Assembly (NCBI GenBank): GCA_963763955.1
Contig: CAVXQP010000012.1
Coordinates: 1 to 64,000, forward strand
From: DASUPK01 sp963763955
GTDB taxonomy: Bacteria; Actinomycetota; Thermoleophilia; Solirubrobacterales; 70-9
Reading direction: 5' to 3'
Length of the DNA: 64,000 nt
Part shown: positions 42,112 through 51,661 of the stretch, one piece after another
Position numbering within the stretch: position 1 is the first letter of the stretch
Layout of the letters: the number at the start of each line of letters is the position of its first letter
Notes under the pieces: model-generated
The model's database searches: none
The model's input: only the letters and a program-made list of their open reading frames with translations
Told to the model about the DNA's origin: nothing
Made by a program: the position numbers and the translations under genes

Positions 42112-43256
42112 CTAGACGGCGACTGCGACGGCCTGGCTGTCCACGGCCGCCGCGAGCGCCTCAAAGACGCGATCGGCGGTCTCGGTGCTGGCGTTGGGGC
42201 CCATCAGGCCCACCCGCCAGATCGCCGGCGCATCCGGGCCAAGGCCGCCGCCTACCTCGATCCCGTCTGGCGAGGAGCTGTGTCTGCACGGCTCTCCCGT
42301 CGATCCCGTCGGGCACGCGAACCGCCGTCAAGCGGAGCGAGCTGGTGCGCCGGCTCTGCGAGGAGCTCGAACCCCGCGCAGTGCGACGCAACTGCTGGAA
42401 GTAGGTGCCCGCCTCGGTGTGCCTGGCCCAGCGACGCTCGAGACCCGTCCTCCAGGATGCGCCGGAGCACTTCGTGGAGCGCATAGATGTGGAGGATCGG
42501 CGCGGTGTGATGGTAGGTCGCGGGCCGCTCGACCCAGTAGGCCTCGAGCAGGAGGAGGTCCATAGAGAATGGGACAGGCAGCCGCCGGGCGCGGATCCGC
42601 TCCAGCGCCCGATCGGAGACCGCTATCGGCGACATGCCTGGCGGAGCGGCCAGGCACTTCTGCGTGCATGAGTAGGCGTAGTCGATGCCCCAGCCGTCGA
42701 AGTCGAACTCGACTCCGCCCAGGGTGGTGACGCAATCGGCCATCAGCAGCGTGTCGCGCCCGCGCATCGCCGCGCCGAGCGCCTCGAGCGGATGCTCGCA
42801 GCCGGTGGAGGTCTCCCCGTGGACGACAGCGAGCAGGCGCGCATCGGGATGGTCGTCGAGTGCGGCAAGCAGGCGATCGTTCGGGACGTGCTCGCCCCAG
42901 TCCGCGGTGACCTCGATCACCTCGGCGCCGCAACGCCTGGCCATCTCGGCGATCCGGGCGCCGAAGTAGCCGCTCACTGCGACGATCACCGTCTCACCCG
43001 GCTCGACCAGGCTCGCGAGGCCGGCCTCCATCCCCGAGGTCCCCGTCGCTTGCAAGGGCAGGACGAGCCCGCGCTCGGCGCGATAGACCGTGCGCAGCAT
43101 GTCCACGAGGTCGAGCAGGATCTCGTGCAGCTCTGGGTCCAGGTGCCCGAGCATGGGCTTCTGCATCGCCTCGAGGGCGGCGGGGTCGACGTTGCTCGGC
43201 CCGGGCCCGCAGAGCAACCTCTCTGACGGGGAGATTGGGGGCAGCTCGCTCCTCAC
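42112..43256 (-). CDS. Class V aminotransferase (serine/alanine-glyoxylate type), frameshifted end
   Basis: A PLP enzyme of about 380 residues. LLCGPGPSNVDPAALEAMQK and GHLDPELHEILLD open the fold, HGETSTGCEHPLEA lies in the active site, and SCTQKCLAAPPG carries the PLP lysine. The family includes serine-glyoxylate and alanine-glyoxylate aminotransferases and PucG. Near 42370-42460 the frame changes at least twice; the corrected end is ASTETADRVFEALAAAVDSQ to a stop at 42112. It is divergent from a LysR gene. In this context serine-glyoxylate transfer is attractive but unproven. Confidence 0.8.
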
Positions 43257-43312
43257 CCCGTCAAGCGTCTCACGAGTTGTGCCGAGTACAAACTAAGAAA
43301 ACACACCAATCA

Positions 43313-43328
43313 ATAGGTAATGCCCTAT
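43313..43328. promoter_or_regulatory. Palindrome in the aminotransferase/LysR gap
   Basis: ATAGG-TAATGC-CCTAT is a perfect five-base-arm inverted repeat in an unusually AT-rich 86-bp divergent gap. It lies 15 bases before the LysR start. A TAGGTAA word is shared with 46434-46440. It is a plausible LysR autoregulatory site. Confidence 0.45.
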
Positions 43329-43342
43329 ATGTTGCTCTTCGC

Positions 43343-44288
43343 GTGGCCGTCACCGTGACCCAGCTCTCGGCGTTCCTTGCGGTATTTCGCCACCGTTCGG
43401 TGACCGGCGCCGCGGAGGAGCTCGTGGTGACCCAGCCCTCGGTCTCCGCCGCGGTTGCCGCCCTGGAGCGCGAGCTCGGGGTGGACCTCACCGAGCGGGT
43501 CGGCCGGAGCATCAGGCCGACCGCCGCAGGCGAGGCATACGCCCGATACGCCGCCGACGTCCTGGCCCTGCTCAAGGAGGGTTCGGAGGTCGCGGAGGAG
43601 GTCGCTAAGGGCGAGACGGCCCCGCTGCGGGTGACCGCCGTGACCACGGCGGGCGAGTATCTGCTGCCCCCGCTCCTGCATGCGTTCCAGGAGCGCGAGC
43701 CCACGATCGAGGTGACCGTCCACGTCGGGAATCGGGAGGAGGTCTTCGGGCGCCTCGAGGCGCACGAGGCGGACGTCGCTATCTCCGGGCCAGGCCCCGT
43801 CCGGGCGCGGGTTCCAGGGCGAGGTCTTCCTCGACAACGAGTTCGTGCTGATCACCTCGCCCGAGGACCCGCTGGCAAAGCGGGCGTGGGTCGCGGTGGA
43901 CGAGCTCGCGGGCAGGCCCTGGTTGATGCGGGAGCAGGGATCCGGCACGCGGCGGCTGTGCGAGACCTACCTCAACTCCAATCAGCTCGAACCGCCGATG
44001 CTGACCCTGGGGTCGAACGGTGCAATCAAGAACGCCGCGCAGATCGGACTCGGCGTCGCGTTGCAGTCCCGCGAGGCCGTCGCCCTGGAGCTCGAGGTCG
44101 GCCTTCTGAAGACGATCCGCCCGCGGGGCGGGCTGCCCAAGCGCTCCTGGTACGTGGTCCGATCGACCGTCGGCCCAAGCTCCGAGGCGGCAGAGGCATT
44201 CATCGAGTTCGTCCAGTCTCCCGCCGCCGCCGAGGCCCTCGCCCGCTCGCATGGCGATGAGGTCAAGCGCACGCGACGACGGCGCTAG
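43343..44288 (+). CDS. LysR-family transcriptional regulator, one frameshift
   Basis: The winged helix-turn-helix is clear: LSAFLAVFRHRSVTGAAEEL and VTQPSVSAAVAALERELGV. The effector domain begins LRVTAVTTAGEYLLPPLLHAF, as in CbbR/CysB-type members. A shift near 43805 separates it from FLDNEFVLITSPEDPLAKRA and the rest to 44288. It is probably about 314 residues. Divergent from the aminotransferase, it likely controls it and perhaps the C1/amine genes. The start could be GTG 43343 or 43355. Confidence 0.85.
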
Positions 44289-44296
44289 CCGTCGAG

Positions 44297-45250
44297 CTAC
44301 GTGTGAAGCGCTGAATCGGCGCCGGTCACGTTCGGCAGATTGCGGTGCGGATCGATGCCGGCCCCGATCTCGGCCCGGGTCGAAACCAGGTGGTACAGCA
44401 GCAGGGTCTGGACGAGCGCCAGCGACTGCGACCGGTGCAGGTCCGTGCCGATCGTGAACTCCCCGAGCCGCTGGGCGCGAAGGTGACTCGCCGACTGCAT
44501 TCGCGTCCAGACCGCGTCCTCCAGCTCGGCGGCGAGCTCGGGGTCCGTCTCACCCGGGACCCGGAGAAGCGACTCACCCTCGCGACGGGCCAGCGTCGGG
44601 CCGTCCCCGTCCGACAGGAAGGGTGAGAGGTCCGGGTGGCTGAGGGTGTCACGGAGGATCAGGTCGGCATCGAGCAGCTCCGGGTTGGTGCTGGTGGTGG
44701 GTGCGAACGAGACGATGATGTCGGCGAGTCGCCGCTGCGGGCGCATGTAGCGCTCAACGTCCCCTTCCCGGCGATCCAGCTCGGCAATCACCTCGTGGGT
44801 CGTGTAACCCCTGCGGGTGCAATCGCGGGTCAGCTTCCAGGTCCGCCGCAGCTCCTCAGGTGGCGCCAGGAAGACGCGGATGTCATGGGCTGCGCAGAGC
44901 TTCTCCGAGTTGAAGTTGAGCAGCCCTTCGACCACCACGAAGGAGTGCGGGCGGACGTACTCCGGGGCGCCCAGACTCCCGCTGCGGTGGTCGTAGGTGG
45001 GCTTCAGGATCGGCTCTCCCTCACGCAGGTGCGCCAGATGCTGACCGAGGATCTCGAGGTGGTTCGCGGCCGGATTCAGCGGCGTGATCCCGAGTTCGGC
45101 CCGCTGCTGGCGCCCGTACCGGTGGTAGTCGTCGCCGCTGATGTACGAGACGTGCTCGGGCCCGCCGAGCACACGGACCACCCCGCGGGTCAGCGTCGTC
45201 TTCCCGGCGGCTGAGTCTCCGACCACTCCAAGGACGATCGGACGAGTCAT
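44297..45250 (-). CDS. Phosphoribulokinase/uridine-kinase family protein
   Basis: A 317-residue P-loop kinase: Walker A GDSAAGKTTLTRG, then ISGDDYHRYGRQQRAELGIT and KPTYDHRSG, the sugar-phosphate-binding blocks of phosphoribulokinase. EGLLNFNSEKLC carries the Walker B region. Sequence favours true PRK over uridine kinase. No RuBisCO gene is in the window, so the Calvin cycle is not demonstrated. It is convergent with the LysR gene (8 bases between stops) and downstream of the CitE-like gene on the same strand. Confidence 0.82.
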   Translation of the reverse strand: MTRPIVLGVVGDSAAGKTTLTRGVVRVLGGPEHVSYISGDDYHRYGRQQRAELGITPLNPAANHLEILGQHLAHLREGEPILKPTYDHRSGSLGAPEYVRPHSFVVVEGLLNFNSEKLCAAHDIRVFLAPPEELRRTWKLTRDCTRRGYTTHEVIAELDRREGDVERYMRPQRRLADIIVSFAPTTSTNPELLDADLILRDTLSHPDLSPFLSDGDGPTLARREGESLLRVPGETDPELAAELEDAVWTRMQSASHLRAQRLGEFTIGTDLHRSQSLALVQTLLLYHLVSTRAEIGAGIDPHRNLPNVTGADSALHT

Positions 45251-45296
45251 CCGGGGAAGGATCTCAGATCCGGGGCTGGCCGCTGTGAATCTGGAC

Positions 45297-46316
45297 TCAG
45301 CTCGCTGCCGCGCGTTCGGCCGCCGCGATCGAGGCCCGCGAGCCGTTCTGACGCTCGTCGATCAGCTCGATCTTGGTCAGCAGGTGCTCGGCCATGCGCA
45401 GCGAGGCCTGGTCGATCAGGCGGCCGTCGAGCGAGACCGCGCCCTTGCCCGTCCGCGCCGCTTCGTCCATTGCGGCCATGATGCGACGGGTCCGCGAGAC
45501 CAATCGCTGGTCTGGCGAGAACACCTCGTTGGCGAGCTCGATCTGGCTTGGATGGATGCACCACTTGCCCTCGAAGCCGAGGATGGACGCTCGCCGGGCG
45601 GCTACGAGGTAACCCTCCGGGTCGCCGAAGTCCCCGAACGGCCCGTCGATTGGCCTCAGTCCATGTGCGCGGCAGGTGGCGGCAATTCGAGACAGCGGGT
45701 AGTGCCACTGATCGCCCCAATGGAGCTCTCGGCTCTCCCCCGCCTCCTCGTTCGGGTCGGTGAGCGTGGCGTAGCCGGCGTCCGAGCCGCCGATCGACGC
45801 GGTGTGGCTCTGGATCGAAGCGGCGTAGTCCGCGACACCGAAGATCAGCGCCTCGAGCCGCTCCGGGGAGCTGGCGGCGATCTCGTCGAGGTTGACGATG
45901 CCGGGCGCGGTCTCGATCAGCGCTGAAATCCCGATGGGCTTCTCGATTCCCACGGCCTCTTCGACCTGGGTCAGGAGGGTCGCCACGAGATGGATGTCAG
46001 CCGCCGATGCGGCCTTCGGGACCAGGACGGTGTCGAGCCACTCTCCGCTCTGCTCGACGACGTCGACGATGTCGCGATAGCAGTAGTGCGTGTCCAGCCC
46101 GTTGATCCTCACGGTCACGCAGCAAGCGCCCCAGTCGAGTTCCTGGAGAGCGGCGACCACGTTTCGCCGCGCCTCGGGCTTGTCGTCGGGGGCAACGGCG
46201 TCCTCCAGATCGAGCATGACCACGTCGGCGCCCAGGCCGGGCGCCTTTTCGAGCATCCGCATGTTGGTGCCGGGGACGCAGAGCTCGCTGCGATGCAACC
46301 GCACTGGGATCGTCAT
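45297..46316 (-). CDS. CitE/HpcH family lyase, malyl-CoA-lyase-like
   Basis: A 339-residue TIM-barrel enzyme. RSELCVPGTNMRMLEKAPGL and DVVMLDLEDAVAPDDKPEAR bear the family's CoA-binding and Mg-binding (Glu/Asp) residues, LIETAPGIVNLDEIA the second glutamate, and GKWCIHPSQIELANEVFS the conserved end. These match malyl-CoA / beta-methylmalyl-CoA lyases, which yield glyoxylate and an acyl-CoA. With an aminotransferase and C1 genes nearby, a serine-cycle role is possible. CGAGGGAG precedes ATG 46316. Confidence 0.82.
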   Translation of the reverse strand: MTIPVRLHRSELCVPGTNMRMLEKAPGLGADVVMLDLEDAVAPDDKPEARRNVVAALQELDWGACCVTVRINGLDTHYCYRDIVDVVEQSGEWLDTVLVPKAASAADIHLVATLLTQVEEAVGIEKPIGISALIETAPGIVNLDEIAASSPERLEALIFGVADYAASIQSHTASIGGSDAGYATLTDPNEEAGESRELHWGDQWHYPLSRIAATCRAHGLRPIDGPFGDFGDPEGYLVAARRASILGFEGKWCIHPSQIELANEVFSPDQRLVSRTRRIMAAMDEAARTGKGAVSLDGRLIDQASLRMAEHLLTKIELIDERQNGSRASIAAAERAAAS

Positions 46317-46419
46317 CTCTCTCCCTCGTTCGGCGGGACGGTGGCCCAGGCAGTCAACCGGCTCCGCACTGGCCAATCAAGCAAAGTGCCCAGCGGATAC
46401 ATAGAGAGAAAGTTGGGAA

Positions 46420-46440
46420 TTACCCCTGGTCGTTAGGTAA
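46420..46440. promoter_or_regulatory. TTACC/GGTAA inverted repeat upstream of the ligase gene
   Basis: TTACC (46420-46424) and GGTAA (46436-46440) flank 11 bases, in the 240-bp gap between the CitE-like gene and the glutamine-synthetase-like gene. TATAGT at 46498-46503 could be the minus-10 of the latter. The TAGGTAA half resembles the palindrome at 43313, suggesting a shared regulator. Inference only. Confidence 0.4.
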
Positions 46441-46556
46441 ACCTCTTCACGCGCCTGAGGGCCCAAGCCGAATGTACCTTTTTGTTCAGTCGCCGGTTAT
46501 AGTGCGCGCAACAGCCGTCCCCGCGCACCGCTGAGCGCAAGCCGGAAGGAGCCACA

Positions 46557-48002
46557 ATGGCCGCCAAGAACGAAGTGCCCAGCGAGGTCGAGGCCGCACT
46601 CTCCTCGCCGAAGATCGAGCCCGTGCCCCAGACCTTGAAGGAGGCGCGCGAGGCGCCCGGCCGGCCGGAGAAGATCGCCGAGATCGAGAAGCGGATCGAG
46701 AGCGAGGGGATCGAGTACGTCTTCTTCCAGCAGATCTCGATCAGCGGCCACATCAACGGCAAGGGAGTGGTGGCGAGCTGGTTCCCGAAGGTCGCCGCCC
46801 GCGGCTACCAGCTCGTCTACGGAGCCACAGCCGACCTGTTCACCGACCGTGAGGGCAATTACATCGGCTTCGGACCGCAGGAGTCCGAGCTGGCCGCGAT
46901 GGCCGACCTGGACACCTTCGAGGTGCTGCCCTGGGACCCGCGCGTGGCCCGGGTCTATTGCGACTGCTACGACACCGAGACGGGGGATCTGCTCGATGCG
47001 GACCCGCGACAGAACCTGAAGCGGGTCGCCCACGACGTCGAGGAGGAGCTCGGCTACTCGTTCCTCTGCGGGATCGAGCCGGAGATGATGTGGATGAAGA
47101 TCCCCGAGCCCGGCGAGGAACCGGAGGGCGTCACCAAGCCCTGGTGCTACCACATCAACCAGTTCGAGCAGCTGCAGCCGGTGATCCTCGACGTGGTCGC
47201 CTACGGCAAGGCGATGGGCCTCGACATGAGCTACGGGGACCACGAGGACGCCCCCGGGCAGCTGGAGCTCAACTTCCGCTTCGACCGTGCGCTGCGGACG
47301 GCGGACAACATCAGCACCTACCGCCAGATCTGCAGCGCCGTGGGGCGCAAGCACGGCCTCCACGCATCATTCATGCCGAAACCGTTCACCGGGGTGTCGG
47401 CGAACGGGCACCATCATCACTTCACTCTGCTCGACGGGGAAGGGAATAACGTCTTCCACGACCCGGACGGACCGGCGCAGCTCTCCGAGGTCGGTCAGCG
47501 GTTCATGGGCGGGATCCTCGACCACTTCCGGGCGTTGGTGTGCATCGGCTCGCCGACGGTGAACTCCTACAAGCGGATGTGGGACTTCGGCTTCTGGGCG
47601 CCCGTCTACAAGAACTACGGCTGGCAGAACCGCACCTGCACCGTGCGGGTCGCCAGCGGCGGCCGCTTCGAGTTTCGCGGAGTGGACTCCTCCTGCAACC
47701 CGTACCTGACCCAGGCCGCACTGCTGACCGCCGGGCTGGACGGGGTTCGCCGGGAGCTCGACCCCGGTCCCCCCCAGCAGCGGAACACGTACGACCTGCT
47801 CGCGGAGGGGGCGGAGTTCGAGCGGGTGCCGGACCACCTCGGCGAAGCGCTGGACGCGCTCGAGGCGGACGAGGTGGTCCGCGGGGCGATGCCGGGGCGT
47901 CTCTACGATGTCTTCATGCACTACAAGCGTGACGAGTGGGAGCGCTACATGGCGGCTGTGACCGACTGGGAGCGTGAGCAGTACCTGGAGGTCATGCCAT
48001 GA
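46557..48002 (+). CDS. Glutamine-synthetase-like ligase at the head of the mgs-like operon
   Basis: A 481-residue GS-fold ligase. Features in order: YVFFQQISISGHINGKGVVA, CGIEPEMMWMK (metal-binding Glu), DHEDAPGQLELNFRFDRALR, HASFMPKPFTGVSANGHHHH (catalytic and ATP residues), and GWQNRTCTVRVASGGRFEFRG. It differs clearly from housekeeping GlnA and from the second ligase at 62706. In the N-methylglutamate pathway such a ligase joins methylamine to glutamate (GmaS), but another amine could be the substrate here. GGAAGGAGCCACA precedes the ATG. It is followed by the three glutamate-synthase-like genes. Confidence 0.85.
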   Translation: MAAKNEVPSEVEAALSSPKIEPVPQTLKEAREAPGRPEKIAEIEKRIESEGIEYVFFQQISISGHINGKGVVASWFPKVAARGYQLVYGATADLFTDREGNYIGFGPQESELAAMADLDTFEVLPWDPRVARVYCDCYDTETGDLLDADPRQNLKRVAHDVEEELGYSFLCGIEPEMMWMKIPEPGEEPEGVTKPWCYHINQFEQLQPVILDVVAYGKAMGLDMSYGDHEDAPGQLELNFRFDRALRTADNISTYRQICSAVGRKHGLHASFMPKPFTGVSANGHHHHFTLLDGEGNNVFHDPDGPAQLSEVGQRFMGGILDHFRALVCIGSPTVNSYKRMWDFGFWAPVYKNYGWQNRTCTVRVASGGRFEFRGVDSSCNPYLTQAALLTAGLDGVRRELDPGPPQQRNTYDLLAEGAEFERVPDHLGEALDALEADEVVRGAMPGRLYDVFMHYKRDEWERYMAAVTDWEREQYLEVMP

Positions 48003-48021
48003 CGTCGGTGGGTGATCGACC

Positions 48022-48956
48022 GTGTGCGGGATAGCGGGGATCATCTACCGGAACGGCGGAGGGCAGGAGCAGGTCGGGCGCGACATGACCCGCATGCTGC
48101 AGGCGATGAAGCATCGGGGGCCGGACTCGACCGGCTTCGCGCTCTACCGCGGGGGCGGGGGCGGGACGTACGTAATGCACGTGAAGTTGAGCGAGTCGAC
48201 CGAGCACGATCCCGACCTCGAACGGCGGATGCAGCGGCAGCGGGGCGAGGTCGAGACGCGCATGCGCGCCGCCGGGGCCCGGATCGAGGAGATCAAGGAG
48301 GCGCCGCGCACGATGACGCTCGTCTTCGGGTTCGACGGCGACCTGAAGCAGCTCGCCGATGCGGTCGAGCGGGTGCGCCACACCGAGGTGCTCTCCCTCG
48401 GGCGCTCGCTCGAGATCATCAAGGACCTCGGTGACGCCGAGACGGTCTCGGACGGGTACCGGCTGGGGAAGTTCAGGGGCACCCACGCGATCGGTCACGC
48501 GCGGATGGCGACCGAATCGGACGTGGACATCGCCAACGCCCACCCTTACTGGGCCTATCCGTTCCCGGACGTCGCAGTCGTCCACAACGGGCAGCTCACC
48601 AACTTCCACGAGTGGCGGCAGGCGCCTGACCCGGGCGGGCCACCGCTTCCAGTCCGAGTGCGACTCGGAGATCATCGCCGTCTACCTCGCCGAGCAGATG
48701 AGCCAGAGGCCGCACGCTCGAGGAGGCGATGCATCAGAGCCTCGAGGACCTGGACGGCGTCTTCACCTACATCTGCGTCACCGAGGACTCGCTCGGGGTG
48801 GCCAAGGACGAGCTGGGCGCCAAGCCGCTGGTGCTCTACGAGGACGACGACATCGTTGCGCTGGCCTCCGAGGAGGTCGCGATCCGCCAGGTGCTCGATC
48901 GCGAGATCGAGACCCACGACCCATACGAGGGCGAGGTGCGCGTGTGGAGCAGGTGA
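48022..48956 (+). CDS. Class II glutamine amidotransferase subunit (MgsA/GlxB-like), frameshifted
   Basis: It begins MCGIAGIIYRNGGG, so Cys2 becomes the N-terminal nucleophile. MKHRGPDSTGFALY and HARMATESDVDIANAHPYW and VVHNGQLTNFHEW complete the Ntn-amidotransferase site. About 310 residues, stand-alone, like MgsA of N-methylglutamate synthase or GlxB. Extra bases near 48632 (an A) and 48715 (an A) break the frame; removing them gives RRRLTRAGHRFQSECDSEI and GRTLEEAMHQSLEDLDGV. The stop overlaps the next start (GTGA). Confidence 0.85.
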
Positions 48957-49730
48957 GCGAGCAGCCTCGGATGGACGAGCGCGGGCTCGTCGAGCTCGAC
49001 GACTCGATTCCGAAGCAGGCGAAGATCGACGGGCAGAGCGCAGTGATCGAGGCTCGCGAGATGACCACGCGCAAGATCAACGCCGAGCTGCGGTGGCTGA
49101 TCTACGAGGAGGGCGTCACCGACGTGACCGTGCGCGATCCGAGCGCCCGTCACTCCCTCGGCGTGGCGATCCTGGCCCGTTGCCGGATCCGGTTCGAGGG
49201 CAGCCTCGGGTACTTCGGCTGCGGGCTGATCGACGGGCCCGAGGTCGAGATCACCGGGCGCGTCGGCTGGTCGGTGGCCGAGAACATGATGTCCGGCGTC
49301 GTCATCGTCGAGAACAACGCCGGCTCGCTTGCGGGCGCGGCGCTGCGGGGTGGCGACCTGGTCGTCAAGGGCGACGTCGGCGCGCGGACCGGGATCGATC
49401 AGAAGGGCGGCACGATCATCGTGCTCGGCAATGCCGCCTCGATGACCGGCTTCATGCTGCAGCGGGGGCGCCAGATCATCCTCGGCGACGTCGGCCACGG
49501 GACTGGGGGACTCGATGTACGACGGCACGATCTACGTCGGAGGCGAGATCGCTTCTCTTGGGATCGACTGCGTCGAGGCTGAGTGGACGGATGCGGACAC
49601 GGAGCTGGTCGAGCGAAAGTTCTCGATCTACGGGCTCGGAGCGCCGCCGAAGCTGCGCAAGCTGGTCTCCGGAAAGAAGCTCTACAACTACGACAACCTC
49701 GAACCGAGCGAGCGCAAGCTCGTTCTCTAG
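48953..49730 (+). CDS. GXGXG-motif glutamate-synthase-like subunit (MgsB/GlxC-like), frameshifted
   Basis: A beta-helix protein with repeating Gly residues: SLGYFGCGLIDGPEVEITG, NNAGSLAGAALRGGDLVVKG, DVGARTGIDQKGGTIIVLGN, matching the C-terminal GXGXG domain of GltB found as a separate subunit in MgsB/GlxC. One extra G near 49510 breaks the frame; removed, it reads GDVGHGTGDSMYDGTIYVGG. About 258 residues. The GTG start overlaps the previous stop; GTG 48944 is an alternative. Confidence 0.85.
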
Positions 49731-49740
49731 GAGGACCACG

Positions 49741-51206
49741 ATGGCGGAGCAGAAGCAAGGGCGCGTCAGGGGAGGCTCCGGCACGGGCGCGAGGTGCTCG
49801 GCCGCAGCCCGATCTTCACCCCCGAGGTGATCAACGACATCCACATGAAGGCGGAGCTAGGGCGCTACCGGATGCGCGGCTTCTCGATGTTCAAGAAGCT
49901 CCCCAGCTGGGACGAGCTGATCTTCCTTCCGGGCACGCTGACCCGATTCGTGATCGAGGGGTACCGCGAGAAGTGCGACACGAAGACCGTGCTGGGCAGC
50001 CGGTTCGCCAAGAAGCCGCTCGAGCTCGACATCCCGGTCTACATCACCGGGATGAGCTTCGGCGCGCTGTCGATCGAGGCGAAGATGGCGCTCGCCAAGG
50101 GCGCGTCCATGGCGGGCTCGGCGACATGCTCCGGCGAGGGGGGGATGATCCCTCCGGAGCGGGATCTCTCGACCAAGTGGTACTACCAGGTGATTCAGAG
50201 CCGCTACGGCTTCAATCCCCATCACCTGATGCTGGCCGACGGGATCGAGTTCTTCATCGGCCAGGGCTGCAAGGTCGGCGTGGGAGGCCACCTGATGGGC
50301 CAGAAGGTGACCGAGCAGGTCGCCGAGATGCGCAGCCTGCCGGCCGGGATCGACCAGCGGTCGCCGGCGCGCCACCCCGACTGGCTCGGGCCCGACGACC
50401 TCTCGCTGAAGGTCCAGGAGACCCGGGAGGCCACCAACTACGAGGTCCCGATCCAGCTCAAGCTGGGCGCGGCGCGCGTCTACGACGATGTCCGGATGGC
50501 CGCCAAATGCGGTCCCGACATCATCTACCTGGACGGGGCAGAAGGGGGCACTGGCGCGGGCCCACACATCGCCGCCGAGGAGACCGGGATCCCGCTGCTG
50601 GCCGCCATTCCGGAGGCGCGCCGGGCGCTCGAGGACGTCGGGCTCTCCGACGAGGTCGACCTCGTGGTCGCGGGCGGTATTCGCAACGGCGGCGACGTCG
50701 CCAAGTGCCTGGCGCTGGGCGCCGACGCGATCGCGATCGGCCACTCCGCCCTGATGGCCCTCAACTGCAACAAGGAGATCCCGGGCGTGACGGACTACGA
50801 GGGCACGGTCGGCGTGCCGGCGGGGCAGTGCTACCACTGCCACACCGGACGCTGCCCGGTCGGGATCACGACCCAGGACCCGGAGCTCCGCAAGCGCCTT
50901 GACGTCGACCAGGCGGCTCAGCGGGTCTTCAACTTCCTGCACGCCCTGACGCTCGAGGTGCAGATGCTCGCGCGGGCCTGCGGCAAGACCAACGTCCACA
51001 ACCTCGAGCCCGAGGACCTCGCTGCCCTCACCGTCGAGGCCTCCGCCATGGCCCGGGTCCCCCTGGCGGGCACGGACTACATCCCCGGCGTCAGTGAGGA
51101 GCGATCCCTCGGCGAGATCCGGTCCCTGCTCGACCAGTACCTCGAGAACCCGGTCGACTACATCCCCGACACGGCCCGAACCGGGGCACCGGAGGACGGC
51201 CAGTGA
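49741..51206 (+). CDS. FMN/Fe-S glutamate-synthase-like subunit (MgsC/GlxD-like), one frameshift
   Basis: About 488 residues, equal to the central FMN domain of GltB. PVYITGMSFGALSIEAKMAL is the FMN-binding start, CSGEGGMIPPERDLS and YLDGAEGGTGAGPHIAAEE line the site, VAGGIRNGGDVAKCLALGAD binds phosphate, and CYHCHTGRCPVGITTQ holds the three cysteines of the [3Fe-4S] cluster. With the two preceding subunits it should transfer an amine or ammonia to 2-oxoglutarate. The N-terminus shifts near 49785. The stop overlaps the next start (GTGA). Confidence 0.88.
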
Positions 51207-51646
51207 CAAGCGCCGGTGACGTACGCGAACCGGAGAAGGTCGTCTCCATCGACGCCGAGTACCTGTCCGGCAAGCGCTTCCCATACCAGGAGGACATTTC
51301 GCTCGTCGAGGACATCGACCTGGACGCGGCGACTCCGGGCAAGGACCTGAACTGGCTCGAGGACGTCGAGCTGCTCGAGGAGGAGGGCACGCCCGCGGTC
51401 TTCGACCGCTACTCCAACTCGTTCCTGCGCATCTACTTCCCGATCCCGAAGGGGCGCGAGGACGAGATCGCCCGCAAGGTGCTGATGGCCCACCTGACCT
51501 CCGGCAACTCATATGGCATCCGCCTCAAGGGCCCCCACGCGAAGTTCCCCCAGCCCGAGCTCGGGCCCTGGGTCCGCGACTCAAGGACCGTCGGGGAGGA
51601 CTGGAAGCCCCAGGTGCTCGAGGGCTGGGAGCCCCCGGAGCACTGA
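51203..51646 (+). CDS. Unknown protein coupled to the glutamate-synthase-like operon (147 aa)
   Basis: A soluble, acidic protein with no family that I recognise. The N-terminal half is Asp/Glu-rich (KRFPYQEDISLVEDIDLDAA, LNWLEDVELLEEEG); the second half looks folded (SFLRIYFPIPKGREDEIARK, LTSGNSYGIRLKGPHAKFP) and ends in Trp/Pro (DWKPQVLEGWEPPEH). GTG 51203 overlaps the TGA of the FMN subunit gene, so it is made in step with it. It may be a fourth subunit or a docking protein between the synthase and the amine oxidases. This is inferred from position alone. Confidence 0.7.
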   Translation: MTSAGDVREPEKVVSIDAEYLSGKRFPYQEDISLVEDIDLDAATPGKDLNWLEDVELLEEEGTPAVFDRYSNSFLRIYFPIPKGREDEIARKVLMAHLTSGNSYGIRLKGPHAKFPQPELGPWVRDSRTVGEDWKPQVLEGWEPPEH

Positions 51647-51661
51647 CCTGACCATCGTCTG

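Noticed and set aside
44297..45250. Evidence for a Calvin cycle
   Set aside because: A PRK-family kinase alone is not enough; no RuBisCO or other cbb gene is in the window.
49857..51512. 551-codon minus-strand frame
   Set aside because: Antisense to the FMN subunit gene, which has clear motifs; composition is non-protein-like.
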